From the NCBI GenBank assembly GCA_030615265.1, contig JAUWZP010000005.1:1-47833 (forward strand): DNA of 47,833 bases, read 5' to 3'. The notes under the pieces are model-generated. The model did no database searches. It saw only the letters and a list, made by a program, of their open reading frames with translations, and was not told the DNA's origin. Position 1 is the stretch's first letter; each line of letters starts with the position of its first letter. Origin of the DNA: Candidatus Bathyarchaeota archaeon (GTDB lineage Archaea > Thermoproteota > Bathyarchaeia > Bathyarchaeales > Bathyarchaeaceae). Shown here piece after piece: positions 37,922 through 47,130 of the stretch. A program made the position numbers and the translations under genes.

Positions 37922-38884
37922 CTAGGCCATTCCGCATTTCTTAAGTAATCTTTGCCAGCGCCTGTCCACCACTTCTTGAATCTTGCCGATAATGTGCTTA
38001 AACTCGGGCGTAAATAGGTGCCTAAACCGTCCCTGAGTCTTCAGGTATTCTTCCATAGCTTTCTTCCTTTCTGGTCTTAAAGCTATAACCTTGCTCGGCG
38101 CCGACAGGTTGTATTCGCCGTCTATGGCTTCCCACAGTGGAAATACGCAGGTTTCAACGGCCAAACGTGAGATTTCAATGCTCTTGCTTGGGTCAGAGCG
38201 CCACCCTCTGGGACAAGGAGCTATCACATGTAAGAAGGCTGGGCCCTCCACTTCTAAGCCCTTTCGGGCCTTTTTCAGCAAGTCTATCCAGTAGGCTGGT
38301 GAGGCGGTTGCTACGTAAGGCATCTCGTGTGCAACCATTATGTTTGCAATTGGTTTTTTGAGCTGAGGTTTTCCAGGGATTTTTTTGCCTGCTGGGGAGG
38401 TTGTTGTCCATGCTCCAAGTGGTGTGCCTCCGCTTCTTTGTATGCCCGTGTTCATGTAGGCTTCGTTGTCATATAGGACGTAAAGGAAGTCATGTCCTCT
38501 TTCAACGGCTCCAGATAAGGCTTGTATACCTATGTCGAAGGTTCCGCCGTCTCCTGCTAACGCGATAACGTCTACGTGTTCATGTTTGAGTTTGCCTTTT
38601 CTTTTCAGTATCTTTAGGGCTGCTTCAATTCCAGAAGCGTTTGCTGCCACGTTTTCGAAGGCTGTATGTATCCACGGTATCTTCCATGCCGTGAAGGGAT
38701 AGATTGTCGAGGTTACTTCCATGCATCCAGTTGAATTCGTTGCTATTGTGGGGCCCCTAACAGCCTTTAATATCAGTCTATGAACCGTTGCCGGGGCGCA
38801 TCCTGCACATGCCCTGTGTCCAGACATGAAAAGTTCTGGTTTCTCAGCAATCTCCTTTGCAGTAAACTTCCATTCTAATGCCAA
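37922..38884 (-). CDS. porB: 2-oxoacid:ferredoxin oxidoreductase, beta subunit (Por type)
   Basis: A TPP-binding subunit with CAGCAPATVHRLIL, TNSTGCMEVTSTIYP, VIALAGDGGTFDIGIQALSG (TPP/Mg site) and LYDNEAYMNTGIQRSGGTPLG. The long CAGC start and the lack of a further C-terminal Cys cluster are as in pyruvate:ferredoxin oxidoreductase beta. It acts with PorA, PorD and PorG to convert pyruvate, CoA and oxidised ferredoxin to acetyl-CoA, CO2 and reduced ferredoxin. TTG 38884 has AAGGAGG eight bases upstream; GTG 38902, overlapping the porA stop, is the alternative. It is the last gene of the operon. Confidence 0.93.
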   Translation of the reverse strand: MALEWKFTAKEIAEKPELFMSGHRACAGCAPATVHRLILKAVRGPTIATNSTGCMEVTSTIYPFTAWKIPWIHTAFENVAANASGIEAALKILKRKGKLKHEHVDVIALAGDGGTFDIGIQALSGAVERGHDFLYVLYDNEAYMNTGIQRSGGTPLGAWTTTSPAGKKIPGKPQLKKPIANIMVAHEMPYVATASPAYWIDLLKKARKGLEVEGPAFLHVIAPCPRGWRSDPSKSIEISRLAVETCVFPLWEAIDGEYNLSAPSKVIALRPERKKAMEEYLKTQGRFRHLFTPEFKHIIGKIQEVVDRRWQRLLKKCGMA

Positions 38885-38898
38885 TTTTTCTGCCTCCT

Positions 38899-40137
38899 TC
38901 ACTCCCTTAACCCTATAAACTTGATTGACTTGTCGATTTTGCCCGTTTCAAGAATTCTCGCTAGGTCTCGGTAGATTTTCTGAACCAAAAGCTGTGACAT
39001 GTCTCTTCCGCCTAGACCGTAGATGTAGTTAACCACATGTGGATGTATGTTTGAGTCGTAGAGAACATGCCTGATTTCATGAAAGACAGGGCCTCCGGAG
39101 CCTCCGAAGCTGCAGCTTCTATCCATTACAGCGATGGCTTTCACATGTTGCAAGGCTTTGATTATCTCTTGAACTGGCAAAGGTCTGAAGGTCCTTATTC
39201 TTAACAGTCCAGCTTTCACTCCTTTTGCTCGTAATTGGTCTACCACTGTTTTGACGGTTCCCGCCGTTGAACCTAAGCATATAGTTACCAGTTCGGCGTC
39301 TTCCAGTCTATATGAGTCTACTAGGCCGTTTCCGTATCGGCGTCCGCTGACTTCCGCATATTCATCATGAACCTTCCTGATTATCCCTAATGCCTTCCTC
39401 ATGGCTTCCTCTTGCTGCCTTTTATGCTCAAAGTAGTAGTCATGGAGATCTAGTGGACCTATTGTTATCGGGTTTTCAGGATCAAGCTTATACGGCACGA
39501 ATTTTCCCTCATGATTCTTTACCAGTGGGATTTGTCTTTGGCCAACGAATTTTCGAACGGTTTCATCTGGTAGAACGCTTACATTTTCCAAGGTGTGACT
39601 TAGGAAGAATCCGTCCAGACCTACCATTGTTGGTAATGAGAGTTCTTGGTGCTCTGCTATTCTGAAGGCTTGTATGATCGAGTCGTACGCTTCCTGACTG
39701 TTTTCCGAGTAGATCTGTATCCATCCAGAGTCCCTTTCAACCATGCTGTCTGAGTGGTCACAATGTATGTTAATTGGAGCCGACAAGGCGCGGTTCGCAA
39801 CTGCCATCACAACTGGAGCCCTGCAGCCAGAGGTCACGTAGAGAATTTCATGCATTAAGGCTAAACCCGCAGAGGCTGTTGCTGTGAAGGTTCTTGCTCC
39901 CACCGCTGCCGCTGCTAGGCAACACGTGAGCGCGCTGTGCTCTGATTCGGTGCATATGAACTCTGTGTCTACTTCGCCATCGTGAACATATTCGCTGAAT
40001 CTTTCAACTATTATTGTCTGCGGAGTAATCGGGTAAGCGGCTACGACATCCACATCACATTGCTTTGCCGCAAGCGCGACTGCTTCATCTCCGTTCAGAG
40101 CTATCGCCCTTGGCCCCTTCTGTGTAGTTAGCACCAT
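38899..40137 (-). CDS. porA: 2-oxoacid:ferredoxin oxidoreductase, alpha subunit (Por type)
   Basis: A 412-residue protein with AALAAKQCDVDVVAAYPITP, then TEFICTESEHSALTCCLAAA, TFTATASAGLALMHEILYVT and SGCRAPVVMAVANRALSAPI, and the C-terminal domain LVTICLGSTAGTVKTVVDQL. The pyrimidine/PP-type pattern is that of PorA. ATG 40137 has GAGGGAT upstream; a longer reading from 40206 overlaps porD. It lies between porD and porB with tight spacing. Pyruvate is the likely substrate by family, but is not proved. Confidence 0.93.
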   Translation of the reverse strand: MVLTTQKGPRAIALNGDEAVALAAKQCDVDVVAAYPITPQTIIVERFSEYVHDGEVDTEFICTESEHSALTCCLAAAAVGARTFTATASAGLALMHEILYVTSGCRAPVVMAVANRALSAPINIHCDHSDSMVERDSGWIQIYSENSQEAYDSIIQAFRIAEHQELSLPTMVGLDGFFLSHTLENVSVLPDETVRKFVGQRQIPLVKNHEGKFVPYKLDPENPITIGPLDLHDYYFEHKRQQEEAMRKALGIIRKVHDEYAEVSGRRYGNGLVDSYRLEDAELVTICLGSTAGTVKTVVDQLRAKGVKAGLLRIRTFRPLPVQEIIKALQHVKAIAVMDRSCSFGGSGGPVFHEIRHVLYDSNIHPHVVNYIYGLGGRDMSQLLVQKIYRDLARILETGKIDKSIKFIGLRE

Positions 40138-40139
40138 GT

Positions 40140-40430
40140 TTATCCCTCTCCCTCCAGTTTCATTGATATTGCATCGACGGGACATTCCACTTCGCAGATT
40201 CCACATCCCTTACAGTAGTCATAGTTGATCACCATCTCGTTTGTTTCAGCTTTCCATGCTATGGCGCCGTCTGGACAGTAGATGTGACATAGCATGCAGC
40301 GGGTACATTTCTCCGAGTCTAAGATAGGGCGGTAGGTTCTCCAATCTCCTGTTAGGTAGGCTGTACTTGGAACCCAGCACACTCCAGCCATAGGAATTTC
40401 TTTCCAACTTTTCTTTTCTTGTGTATTCAT
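40140..40430 (-). CDS. porD: 2-oxoacid:ferredoxin oxidoreductase, delta subunit (2x[4Fe-4S])
   Basis: A 96-residue protein with two ferredoxin motifs, CTRCMLCHIYCPDGAIAWK and CKGCGICEVECPVDAISM. It carries electrons from the catalytic core to ferredoxin. The ATG overlaps the porG stop as ATGA. Confidence 0.93.
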   Translation of the reverse strand: MNTQEKKSWKEIPMAGVCWVPSTAYLTGDWRTYRPILDSEKCTRCMLCHIYCPDGAIAWKAETNEMVINYDYCKGCGICEVECPVDAISMKLEGEG

Positions 40431-41041
40431 CCAGTTCTAGCCTCCTTGTAGGCTTCTTTTATTATCGGAATATTTTTCTCGGCTAAGTTTGGTGGGAATC
40501 TCTTGTTTGTGGCCTTTTCTATGCTTTCCAAGCTTACAATATGTGTTGCTCTTGCAACTGCTCCAATCATTGCCGTGTTTGTTATCGGTCTACCCAGAAT
40601 TCTAATCGCTATCTCAGTTGCTGGAACGGTCCAAACCTTTCCGGTTTTTAAATCCAGTTTTTTCCGAATTTCAGCTGGGGATACTTTTGTGTTGACTATG
40701 AGGGCTCCGTTTTCCTTTAGTCCCTTGGTTACCGGCACTGTTTTCAGAAGGGTTGGGTCCAACACAACCACAATGTCTGGATTGTAAACTGAGCAGTGCA
40801 GGTTTATTGGCTCTTCGCTTATTCGTGTGTAAGAGTTTACTGGTGCTCCCATGCGTTCTGGCCCGAACTCTGGAAAAGATTGAATGTATTTTCCTTCCAG
40901 TATAGCTGCTTTTGCCAAGATTTCGCTTGCAGTCCATGCTCCTTGGCCTCCTCGTCCATGCCACCTGATTTCTTTGAGTTTTTTCACTTTGTTTTTCTCC
41001 AAATCAATTATCGTTACGCTTAACGGATGTTTGCCACGCAT
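40427..41041 (-). CDS. porG: 2-oxoacid:ferredoxin oxidoreductase, gamma subunit (Por type)
   Basis: A 204-residue protein: IRWHGRGGQGAWTASEILAK (glycine-rich start), YIQSFPEFGPERMGAPVNSY and ANTAMIGAV-like ITNTAMIGAVARAT. ATG 41041 overlaps the korC end by 22 bases and has an AAGGA SD; GTG 40987 behind GGAG is an alternative that fits the usual length. It is the first gene of the Por half of the operon. Confidence 0.9.
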   Translation of the reverse strand: MRGKHPLSVTIIDLEKNKVKKLKEIRWHGRGGQGAWTASEILAKAAILEGKYIQSFPEFGPERMGAPVNSYTRISEEPINLHCSVYNPDIVVVLDPTLLKTVPVTKGLKENGALIVNTKVSPAEIRKKLDLKTGKVWTVPATEIAIRILGRPITNTAMIGAVARATHIVSLESIEKATNKRFPPNLAEKNIPIIKEAYKEARTG

Positions 41042-41589
41042 TCCATTCCTTTTTCAAAGGCTCTTACATTGACTGAAAAGAAGTGGCTCTTTTTTGCTCC
41101 CAAAAACTCCTTTAACGCTTTTACAACGGCTTCCTTAGCTAAAACACCCGTATATGCAATGTAGGCACCAAGCATCACCATGTTTGCTGCCTTTTCCCCG
41201 CCAACTTGAGCAGCAAGCTCGTTTGCGCGAACCGGAATCGCGGTGATATTCTTTCTCTTTATTTGCTTAGTAATTAGTGAGGCATTCCAGATTAACACGC
41301 CGCCACTTTTTAACATGGATTCGAAAGCTTCCAGTGAAGGATTATTCATCATGATCAGTGCATGAGGAGAGGTTATAACTGGTGATGCTATTTCTTCGTC
41401 GGAAATCACCACGGTGCAGTTGGCTTTTCCCCCCCGCATTTCCGGACCGTACGAGGGAATCCATGTTACGTTTTTCTTCTCTTTCATTGCGGTAAAAGCC
41501 AGCAGCTTTCCGATAAACATGAGTCCCTGTCCGCCAAATCCAGCCATCAGAACGTCGGTGTAAAAGGGTTTTTTGATACTTTCTTTCAC
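41020..41589 (-). CDS. korC: 2-oxoacid:ferredoxin oxidoreductase, gamma subunit (Kor type)
   Basis: A 189-residue protein with [40 protein letters not shown] and [15 protein letters not shown]. This is the KorC/VorC layout. GTG 41589 overlaps the korB stop as GTGA and is five bases behind GGAGGAG. It completes the DABC set. Confidence 0.92.
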   Translation of the reverse strand: MKESIKKPFYTDVLMAGFGGQGLMFIGKLLAFTAMKEKKNVTWIPSYGPEMRGGKANCTVVISDEEIASPVITSPHALIMMNNPSLEAFESMLKSGGVLIWNASLITKQIKRKNITAIPVRANELAAQVGGEKAANMVMLGAYIAYTGVLAKEAVVKALKEFLGAKKSHFFSVNVRAFEKGMECVANIR

Positions 41590-42335
41590 ACTTTCTCCTC
41601 CTTTGGAACCTTAAATTCACCTAACGGATAATAAGGCATCATCTTCTTTTCAACCCAATCTAACGATTCTTTAGAGGAGAGTCCCCATATTGTTGGGCAC
41701 TGTGACAGCACCTCTACAAGGGAGAAGCCAAGCCCTTTTATCTGGGTTTCAAACGCCTTTTTTATGGCTTTTTTGGCTTGCAAGATGTGTTTTGGAGTAT
41801 GCACGCTTACCCTTGCAATGTAGGCAGCACCCTCTAGTGTGGCAAGTAACTCCGACATTCTAATGGGATAACCCGAATGTTTTGCAGATCGTCCAAACGG
41901 AGATGTTGTTGTTTTCTGGCCAACAAGCGTTGTGGGAGCCATCTGTCCTCCAGTCATTCCATAAACTGCATTGTTAACAAAGATTGTTGTGATCTGCTCT
42001 CCCCGAGCGGCTGCATGGACAACTTCAGCCGTGCCAATCGCGGCCAGATCCCCGTCTCCTTGGTAGGTAAAAACGGTTAGTTCAGGATGCACACGCTTGC
42101 AGCCTGTTGCGATTGCTGGTGCTCTACCGTGAGCAGCTTCATACATGTCGCAGTCAATGTAGTTGTAGATTAAAACAGAACAGCCAACCGGCGCAACCCC
42201 AACTGTTCTCTCTCTTATGCCCAGTTCATCCATGACCTCTGCCAGCAGGCGATGGATAATTCCATGCCCACATCCCGGACAGTAGTGAGTTCTTACGGCA
42301 AGTAATGATTTAGGTCTACCAAAAACTTTCTCCAT
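41586..42335 (-). CDS. korB: 2-oxoacid:ferredoxin oxidoreductase, beta subunit (Kor type, TPP-binding)
   Basis: A 249-residue protein with [60 protein letters not shown] (TPP/Mg site) and [20 protein letters not shown]. This is typical of KorB/VorB beta subunits; the precise 2-oxoacid (2-oxoglutarate or branched-chain) cannot be told. ATG 42335 has AAGGAG nine bases upstream; TTG 42344, overlapping the korA stop, is the other option. Confidence 0.92.
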   Translation of the reverse strand: MEKVFGRPKSLLAVRTHYCPGCGHGIIHRLLAEVMDELGIRERTVGVAPVGCSVLIYNYIDCDMYEAAHGRAPAIATGCKRVHPELTVFTYQGDGDLAAIGTAEVVHAAARGEQITTIFVNNAVYGMTGGQMAPTTLVGQKTTTSPFGRSAKHSGYPIRMSELLATLEGAAYIARVSVHTPKHILQAKKAIKKAFETQIKGLGFSLVEVLSQCPTIWGLSSKESLDWVEKKMMPYYPLGEFKVPKEEKV

Positions 42336-42340
42336 CTCTC

Positions 42341-43396
42341 TCAAGGCTCCTTCACTATCTTTTCTACTTCAACAACAATTTCATCGTAGCTTGGAACCAT
42401 TCCTCCAGTGCGCCCATAGAAAAACACTTCGGCTTTTCCGCAGACTCCAAGTTTAACGTCTTCCACCATCTGTCCCAGATTCATCTCTACAACGAGTATC
42501 TTCTTGATTTTGTCACTTATTTGAGCGAAAGTCTGGTAAGGAAACGGAAAGAGCGTAATCGGCCGCACCAATCCCGCCTTTATGCCCTTTTCACGTAGAA
42601 TTCTAATAGCTGACTTTGCTATTCGTGCAACGGTTCCAAAGGCGGCGATGATGACTTCAGCGTCTTCGGTTAGGTATGTTTCGGCGCGGATCTCGTCTTT
42701 TATAATCTCTTGGTATCTGCGATTAAGCGTCAAATTGCGTTGTTCCAAAATCTCGGGTTGGAGATAAAGCGTCTTAATTATGCGTCGAGGTCTTCCTTTT
42801 GCACCCGTGAGGGTCCAATCTTTTGGAGGGAGAGACTGCTGCTTCCTTTTCTTAAATTCCACTGGCTCCATCATTTGACCTAGATATCCGTCTCCTAAGA
42901 TCATTACAGGGGTTCTGTATTTGTCCGCTAAATCGAAAGCTTCCATCGTTAGGTTAACTGCTTCTTGAACAGTTGACGGTGCAAGGACAACCAGACGGTA
43001 ATCTCCATGACCCCCACCTTTTGTAGCTTGGAAATAGTCCGATTGTGAAGGCTGGATTCCACCTAGACCTGGTCCACCACGCATAATGTTGACGATAACG
43101 CATGGGAGCCATGCTCCTGCTATATAGGATATGCCTTCTTGTTTGAGGCTGATGCCTGGACTTGAAGATGAGGTCAATACTCGAGCTCCTGCACCTGCTG
43201 CCCCGAAAACCATGTAGATTGCAGCTATCTCGCTCTCTGCTTGCAGAAAACATCCTCCTACCTCTGGCAAACGCCTTGCGAGGTATTCTGGGAGCTCACT
43301 CTGCGGCGTTATTGGATACCCAAAAAAGTATCGGCATCCTGCTTGAACGGCGGCTTCAGCTATCGCCTCATTTCCGGTCATGAACCTCTTTTCCAT
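42341..43396 (-). CDS. korA: 2-oxoacid:ferredoxin oxidoreductase, alpha subunit (Kor type)
   Basis: A 351-residue protein: [60 protein letters not shown], then [11 protein letters not shown] and the C-terminal domain [23 protein letters not shown] 43396 has AAGGAGG upstream and overlaps the korD stop by one base (TAATG). A reading from 43594 adds a Cys/Arg-rich stretch that is the out-of-frame korD sequence and is rejected. Confidence 0.93.
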   Translation of the reverse strand: MEKRFMTGNEAIAEAAVQAGCRYFFGYPITPQSELPEYLARRLPEVGGCFLQAESEIAAIYMVFGAAGAGARVLTSSSSPGISLKQEGISYIAGAWLPCVIVNIMRGGPGLGGIQPSQSDYFQATKGGGHGDYRLVVLAPSTVQEAVNLTMEAFDLADKYRTPVMILGDGYLGQMMEPVEFKKRKQQSLPPKDWTLTGAKGRPRRIIKTLYLQPEILEQRNLTLNRRYQEIIKDEIRAETYLTEDAEVIIAAFGTVARIAKSAIRILREKGIKAGLVRPITLFPFPYQTFAQISDKIKKILVVEMNLGQMVEDVKLGVCGKAEVFFYGRTGGMVPSYDEIVVEVEKIVKEP

Positions 43397-43623
43397 TAGG
43401 CAACCTCCTTCTTTGTTTGTCTGTAGACTTCTATTACAACATCTGGGCAGATTAGAGCACATAATGTGCATCCGGTGCATTTTTCTTCGGGGTCTACAAA
43501 TTCGGCTGGGTGATAGCCTTCTGGTGTAATCCGCTTGGCAATTCGAATAAGTTTCAGTGAACAAGTTTCTACACAAAGAGCGCATCCCTTGCAAAACTTT
43601 TCGTTTACTAGTATCTTTCCCAT
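43396..43623 (-). CDS. korD: 2-oxoacid:ferredoxin oxidoreductase, delta subunit (2x[4Fe-4S], Kor type)
   Basis: A 75-residue ferredoxin-type protein with CKGCALCVETCSLKLIRI and CTGCTLCALICPDVVIEV, two [4Fe-4S] clusters. ATG 43623 has GGAG nine bases upstream; a longer start at 43704 adds 27 residues with no homology to the family. It is the first gene of the eight-gene Kor/Por operon. The promoter should lie in 43624-43760. Confidence 0.92.
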   Translation of the reverse strand: MGKILVNEKFCKGCALCVETCSLKLIRIAKRITPEGYHPAEFVDPEEKCTGCTLCALICPDVVIEVYRQTKKEVA

Positions 43624-43915
43624 TTTCGTTTTCTCCAGCCTATGTTTTGCCAAGAGGTGAGCATGTTCACTCTTGTTAGAGACACAAAAGTGTAGTTTCT
43701 TCAATATTAGTGTTAACCTTTGAACCGTGAAAACTCGGAGTCAACACGCTCTGGGATGTAAAGCGAAAAACCCGGTTCAGTAGCAGTCGTCAAGAGACGT
43801 AAACAATATTGTTAATACATATTTCACGATAACATAGTATTTATGGAAAAATATATGAAGCTACAGTTTAGGTAGTAGTAGTTAACTTCAATGTCAACTT
43901 TGAGGAGGAATAAAA
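43624..43915. promoter_or_regulatory. Divergent promoter region of the Kor/Por operon and alba
   Basis: 292 bp between korD (minus) and alba (plus). A TATA-like AAATATATG (43849-43857) precedes alba by about 60 bases, and a second AT-rich TTTAATAC stretch is near 43814. The minus strand has an AT-rich TAATATTG near 43705 for korD. I found no ORF and no RNA gene. Confidence 0.5.
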
Positions 43916-44308
43916 CTGTCAAAAGAAGAACAAGCAAAAACCGAGAAAACTGAAAAGGTTGAAGCACCTAAAGAAGCTAAGGTCCCCCCAAAAAAAGTTA
44001 AAGCACCCCCAAAGCCACCTAGAAAAACAGGCGAAAACGCAGTCCTCATAGGAAGGAAACCAGTGATGAACTACGTGATTGCCTGCCTCACTTTCTTCAA
44101 CACAGGAGCAAACGAAATATGCATTAAAGCCAGGGGACGGTCTATCAGCAGAGCAGTGGATACCGTTGAACTTCTCCGCCGGGCATTCCTTAAAGGATTG
44201 GGACTTAAGCAAATCAAGATAGGCACTGAAGAGATAACCAGAGAAGAAGGACGTAAATCAAACGTTTCAACCATTGAAATAACTGTAGCCAAAGCCGAAT
44301 CCAAGTGA
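43916..44308 (+). CDS. alba: Alba DNA/RNA-binding protein with Lys/Pro-rich N-terminal extension and apparent CTG start
   Basis: The last 81 residues are a clear Alba fold: [40 protein letters not shown] and [20 protein letters not shown]. Alba is an abundant chromatin protein that also binds RNA. The frame extends upstream without a stop to TGA 43901, and the only plausible initiator is CTG 43916, seven bases after GAGGAGG. This gives 130 residues: the extension is about 38 residues of Lys, Glu and Pro ([19 protein letters not shown] and later [14 protein letters not shown]) before VLIGRKPVM, where Alba proteins usually begin. A start at GTG 44060 or ATG 44063 would remove the first Alba strand. 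Confidence 0.88.
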   Translation: MSKEEQAKTEKTEKVEAPKEAKVPPKKVKAPPKPPRKTGENAVLIGRKPVMNYVIACLTFFNTGANEICIKARGRSISRAVDTVELLRRAFLKGLGLKQIKIGTEEITREEGRKSNVSTIEITVAKAESK

Positions 44309-44455
44309 TTTTTGCAGGCGAACAAAACAACTGCCAAATAGTTAGAGTTTCACTGAAAGAGCTTTGCCTCTTCACCTATTTCTCTAGATCAGGTAAGAGG
44401 GAATATCCTTAAAAGCAGAGGCTTCAAAAAGGTTATCCTCTTTAAGGTGAAGCCT

Positions 44456-45793
44456 ATGAGCGATTATCCGAAAATCGTTGTAAGCCCGCCAGGTCCAAAA
44501 GCGAGAAAGCTTGTCAGAAAAGACGAAGCCGTGATTTCATCCTCTTACGTCCGATTTTACCCACTTGCAATTGAGTCCGGTAAAGGTTGCATAGTTAGGG
44601 ACGTTGACGGAAACGAATACATAGACTTCAACTCTGGACTCTTATGCTTGAATGTGGGGCACAATCATCCAGAAGTCGTGCAAGCGATAAAAAAGCAGTG
44701 CGACAAATTCCTCCATTACTCTAACACTGACTTCTACTATTCTGAAGTCGTAAACTTAGCGGAAAAACTGGGCGAAATTACTCCAGGACGCTTCGAAAAG
44801 AAGGTTTTCTTCGGAAACAGCGGGGCAGAAGCTGTTGAGGCTGCAGTAAAGCTTGCGAAATGGCACACGCGAAAACATCGATTCATCGCTTTCATCGGAG
44901 CTTTTCACGGTCGCACTACAGGAGCGCTTTCTTTCACGGCGAGTAAGCCCGTGCAGAGAAGACACTTTTTCCCTCTGCTTCCTGGAGTGGTACATGTACC
45001 CTATCCTTACTGTTACCGTTGCCCCTTTAAGTTGTCGTTGCCAGAATGCGACTACTGGTGCGTCAACTTTATCGACGAGCTAGTTCTACAGAAGTATGTG
45101 CCGTCAGAAGAGGTTGCAGGCATATTGTTTGAGCCCATACAAGGAGAAGGCGGCTACGTAGTGCCTCCACCTGAATACTTTCAGCGCCTCAAGAAACTAG
45201 CAGACAAGTATGGCTTGTTACTCATTGACGACGAAGTGCAGGCGGGAATGGGTCGAACCGGGAAATGGTTCGCAATTGAGCATTGGAAGGTGGAACCTGA
45301 CATCGTCTGCATAGCCAAGTCTATAGCTTCTGGTTTACCTCTCGGCGCAACAGTAGCTCGAGCCAAAATCATGGACTGGGAAGGCGGCTCTCATGCCTCA
45401 ACTTTTGGGGGAAACCCCATTTCATGTGTTGCCGCATTGGCGGTTATTGATGTAATTAAAAAGGAAAAGCTTCTTGACAACGCAGTTAAGCAGGGTAATC
45501 ATGTTCTCAAGCGGCTTGAAGAGCTAAAAGAGGAAAGCGAAATCTTAGGTGATGTCCGAGGCAAAGGCTTGATGATAGGCGCCGAAATAGTAACCGACAA
45601 GCGAACTAAAAAGTATGGCAAGAAAGAGGCTCATGAAATCATGTTACGATGTTGGAAGCGAGGCATAGCCATAATTACAAGTGGTGCCTCTTCACTTCGC
45701 GTAGCTCCTCCTCTGAGCATTACATCTGAGCTGTTGGATGCGGGTCTCGACATAATTGAAGATGTTATCAGAGAAGTTGAAAAAGAAAAGTGA
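44456..45793 (+). CDS. Class III PLP-dependent aminotransferase (acetylornithine/GABA aminotransferase family)
   Basis: A 445-residue enzyme: GCIVRDVDGNEYIDFNSGLL, LNVGHNHPEVVQAI, VFFGNSGAEAVEAAVKLAKW, FIGAFHGRTTGALSFTAS, and LLLIDDEVQAGMGRTGKWFA, with the PLP Lys in IVCIAKSIASGLPLGA. A Cys-rich insert (YCYRCPFKLSLPECDYWC, about 185-205) is seen in archaeal members annotated as acetylornithine aminotransferase family; some of these are amino acid racemases or broad-range transaminases, so the substrate is uncertain. The start is ATG 44456, behind AAGGTGAAG; GTG 44447 is the other option. No arginine or lysine genes are nearby. Confidence 0.9.
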   Translation: MSDYPKIVVSPPGPKARKLVRKDEAVISSSYVRFYPLAIESGKGCIVRDVDGNEYIDFNSGLLCLNVGHNHPEVVQAIKKQCDKFLHYSNTDFYYSEVVNLAEKLGEITPGRFEKKVFFGNSGAEAVEAAVKLAKWHTRKHRFIAFIGAFHGRTTGALSFTASKPVQRRHFFPLLPGVVHVPYPYCYRCPFKLSLPECDYWCVNFIDELVLQKYVPSEEVAGILFEPIQGEGGYVVPPPEYFQRLKKLADKYGLLLIDDEVQAGMGRTGKWFAIEHWKVEPDIVCIAKSIASGLPLGATVARAKIMDWEGGSHASTFGGNPISCVAALAVIDVIKKEKLLDNAVKQGNHVLKRLEELKEESEILGDVRGKGLMIGAEIVTDKRTKKYGKKEAHEIMLRCWKRGIAIITSGASSLRVAPPLSITSELLDAGLDIIEDVIREVEKEK

Positions 45794-45817
45794 TAAATCT
45801 TCGGCTTTCGCTCTGAG

Positions 45818-46384
45818 TTAGATGAATCCAACTATTCGCATTGCAATGAGTAACGAGAAGATGGCTAGTAAGTCAGAGATGCTTGTGCTTATCGGTATTG
45901 TCACATTGTCCGGGTCAAGTCCTTTACGCCAAGTTAAAAACGCTACGGCAACTGCAACTACACAAACGAGAAGAGTAAGTAATGTTACTGCAATAACGCA
46001 GGTAGCCAGAAAAGGAAGCATTCGAGTAGTCCCTAAGCCAGCCTTATCGGCTACTACGAAGTTTATTATTCCCATGTAAAATGAGGAAAGAACACCTATA
46101 GTTACTATTGCAATTATGTTTGATTCTAAAGCTTCGCTTCTCTCCAATTTTGGTTTGATAACGCCTAAAGCCAAAAGCGTCGTAATCCTCGAAGAAAGGA
46201 TGGTAGCCGCATCGTTTCCCAGTTCACTTATAGACGGCACCACCATCAGAAAAATTGGAATCGCCAACCATGCCTCGGTTCCTCTAAGCTGCATTGCGGT
46301 GCCAGCCACAGTGCCAATTGAAGCCGCCACTATAAGTGCGGGGACGCTTTCCTTCATTATACGCTTAAACGCCTCTGTCTGCAT
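45818..46384 (-). CDS. MgtE/SLC41-type divalent cation transporter half, copy 2
   Basis: A 188-residue membrane protein with five probable transmembrane helices: ALIVAASIGTVAGTAM, then WLAIPIFLMVVPSISELGNDAATILSSR (the P-x-x-x-x-x-G-N-x-A pore motif of MgtE), NIIAIVTIGVLSS, ATCVIAVTLLTLLVCVVAVA and SDLLAIFSLLIAMRIVG. It has the transmembrane domain only, with no N or CBS regulatory domains. It follows the other half gene (46387) with a 2-base gap, so the two probably form a heteromer. ATG 46384 is chosen; GGTGGGAT is upstream. Confidence 0.87.
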   Translation of the reverse strand: MQTEAFKRIMKESVPALIVAASIGTVAGTAMQLRGTEAWLAIPIFLMVVPSISELGNDAATILSSRITTLLALGVIKPKLERSEALESNIIAIVTIGVLSSFYMGIINFVVADKAGLGTTRMLPFLATCVIAVTLLTLLVCVVAVAVAFLTWRKGLDPDNVTIPISTSISDLLAIFSLLIAMRIVGFI

Positions 46385-46386
46385 TT

Positions 46387-46941
46387 TTATCCCACCATAA
46401 TGGCTGCAAGAAATAGGCAAATAACCGCTGTAATGTCGCCGACGCTTGTAACTAGAGGTCCCATAACGCTGTCAGGATCTATGCCCCTTCGAAAAACCAG
46501 AATTGTAAGCATTATGGTGAAGGGTCCTACAATCACTGAAGCCAGTGCGCCGCTTAATGCTCCGACCACTATGAGTTTCCACAAGACAGCATCCATACCT
46601 AAAAAGACACTGACAAAATAAGTCAACACACCGATTAGCGTATTAACAAACATGCTGAGCAGGAGTGAGGCAACAAGATTCATGGCGGTATCACCTTTTA
46701 AAGTGATTTTTGGTTCTATCAAACCCGTGTGTAGTCCAGTTCCAATGCGTGCACTTACAGCGCCTAGAATGTTGCCTCTTAGCCCCAGAAACCCCGGAAT
46801 CATGATCAATAGACCGGGAAAGTTCTCCAGAAGATGCCGCATTGCACTGCTAGCCAGAAAAAGACCTGCCAGGGTTCCGCCACTTATAGAAAGCACTTCT
46901 GAAAAGAAGCTTTCCTTGATCATTTTCCGAAGCTGAGTCAT
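46387..46941 (-). CDS. MgtE/SLC41-type divalent cation transporter half, copy 1
   Basis: A 184-residue membrane protein: GGTLAGLFLASSAM, LLIMIPGFLGLRGNILGAVSAR (the P-G-x-x-G-x-R-G-N motif of the MgtE pore), LGMDAVLWKLIVVGALSGAL, and DPDSVMGPLVTSVGDITAVI near the end. It has five transmembrane helices as in the second half. ATG 46941 has AAGGCGAT upstream; the 47001 alternative adds a basic tail. Mg2+ or another divalent cation is the likely substrate by family. Divergent from the PhoU-TrkA_C genes, perhaps functionally linked. Confidence 0.87.
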   Translation of the reverse strand: MTQLRKMIKESFFSEVLSISGGTLAGLFLASSAMRHLLENFPGLLIMIPGFLGLRGNILGAVSARIGTGLHTGLIEPKITLKGDTAMNLVASLLLSMFVNTLIGVLTYFVSVFLGMDAVLWKLIVVGALSGALASVIVGPFTIMLTILVFRRGIDPDSVMGPLVTSVGDITAVICLFLAAIMVG

Positions 46942-47130
46942 TTTGATCGCCTTGTGGCGGATCCTGCATCCTTTCCACCTAGATTTGACTGTTCCTTTCA
47001 AGTTTCATTTATAAAATTGTTTCCATGCTCCCTTTGCAGCTTGAAACCCAGATGGGATAAGACATATCTGTGTGAAGTCTTTATGCTAATTGAAGCAAAC
47101 AAGGTTTTCTTCCTTGGGAGTTTTCACCGT

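Noticed and set aside
43397-43594. Longer korA start at 43594
   Set aside because: The extension is out-of-frame korD sequence rich in Cys and Arg; ATG 43396 has AAGGAGG.
46954-47130. Longer N-terminus for the PhoU-TrkA_C gene
   Set aside because: The added 59 residues have no PhoU pattern and span the promoter region; ATG 47131 fits the fold.
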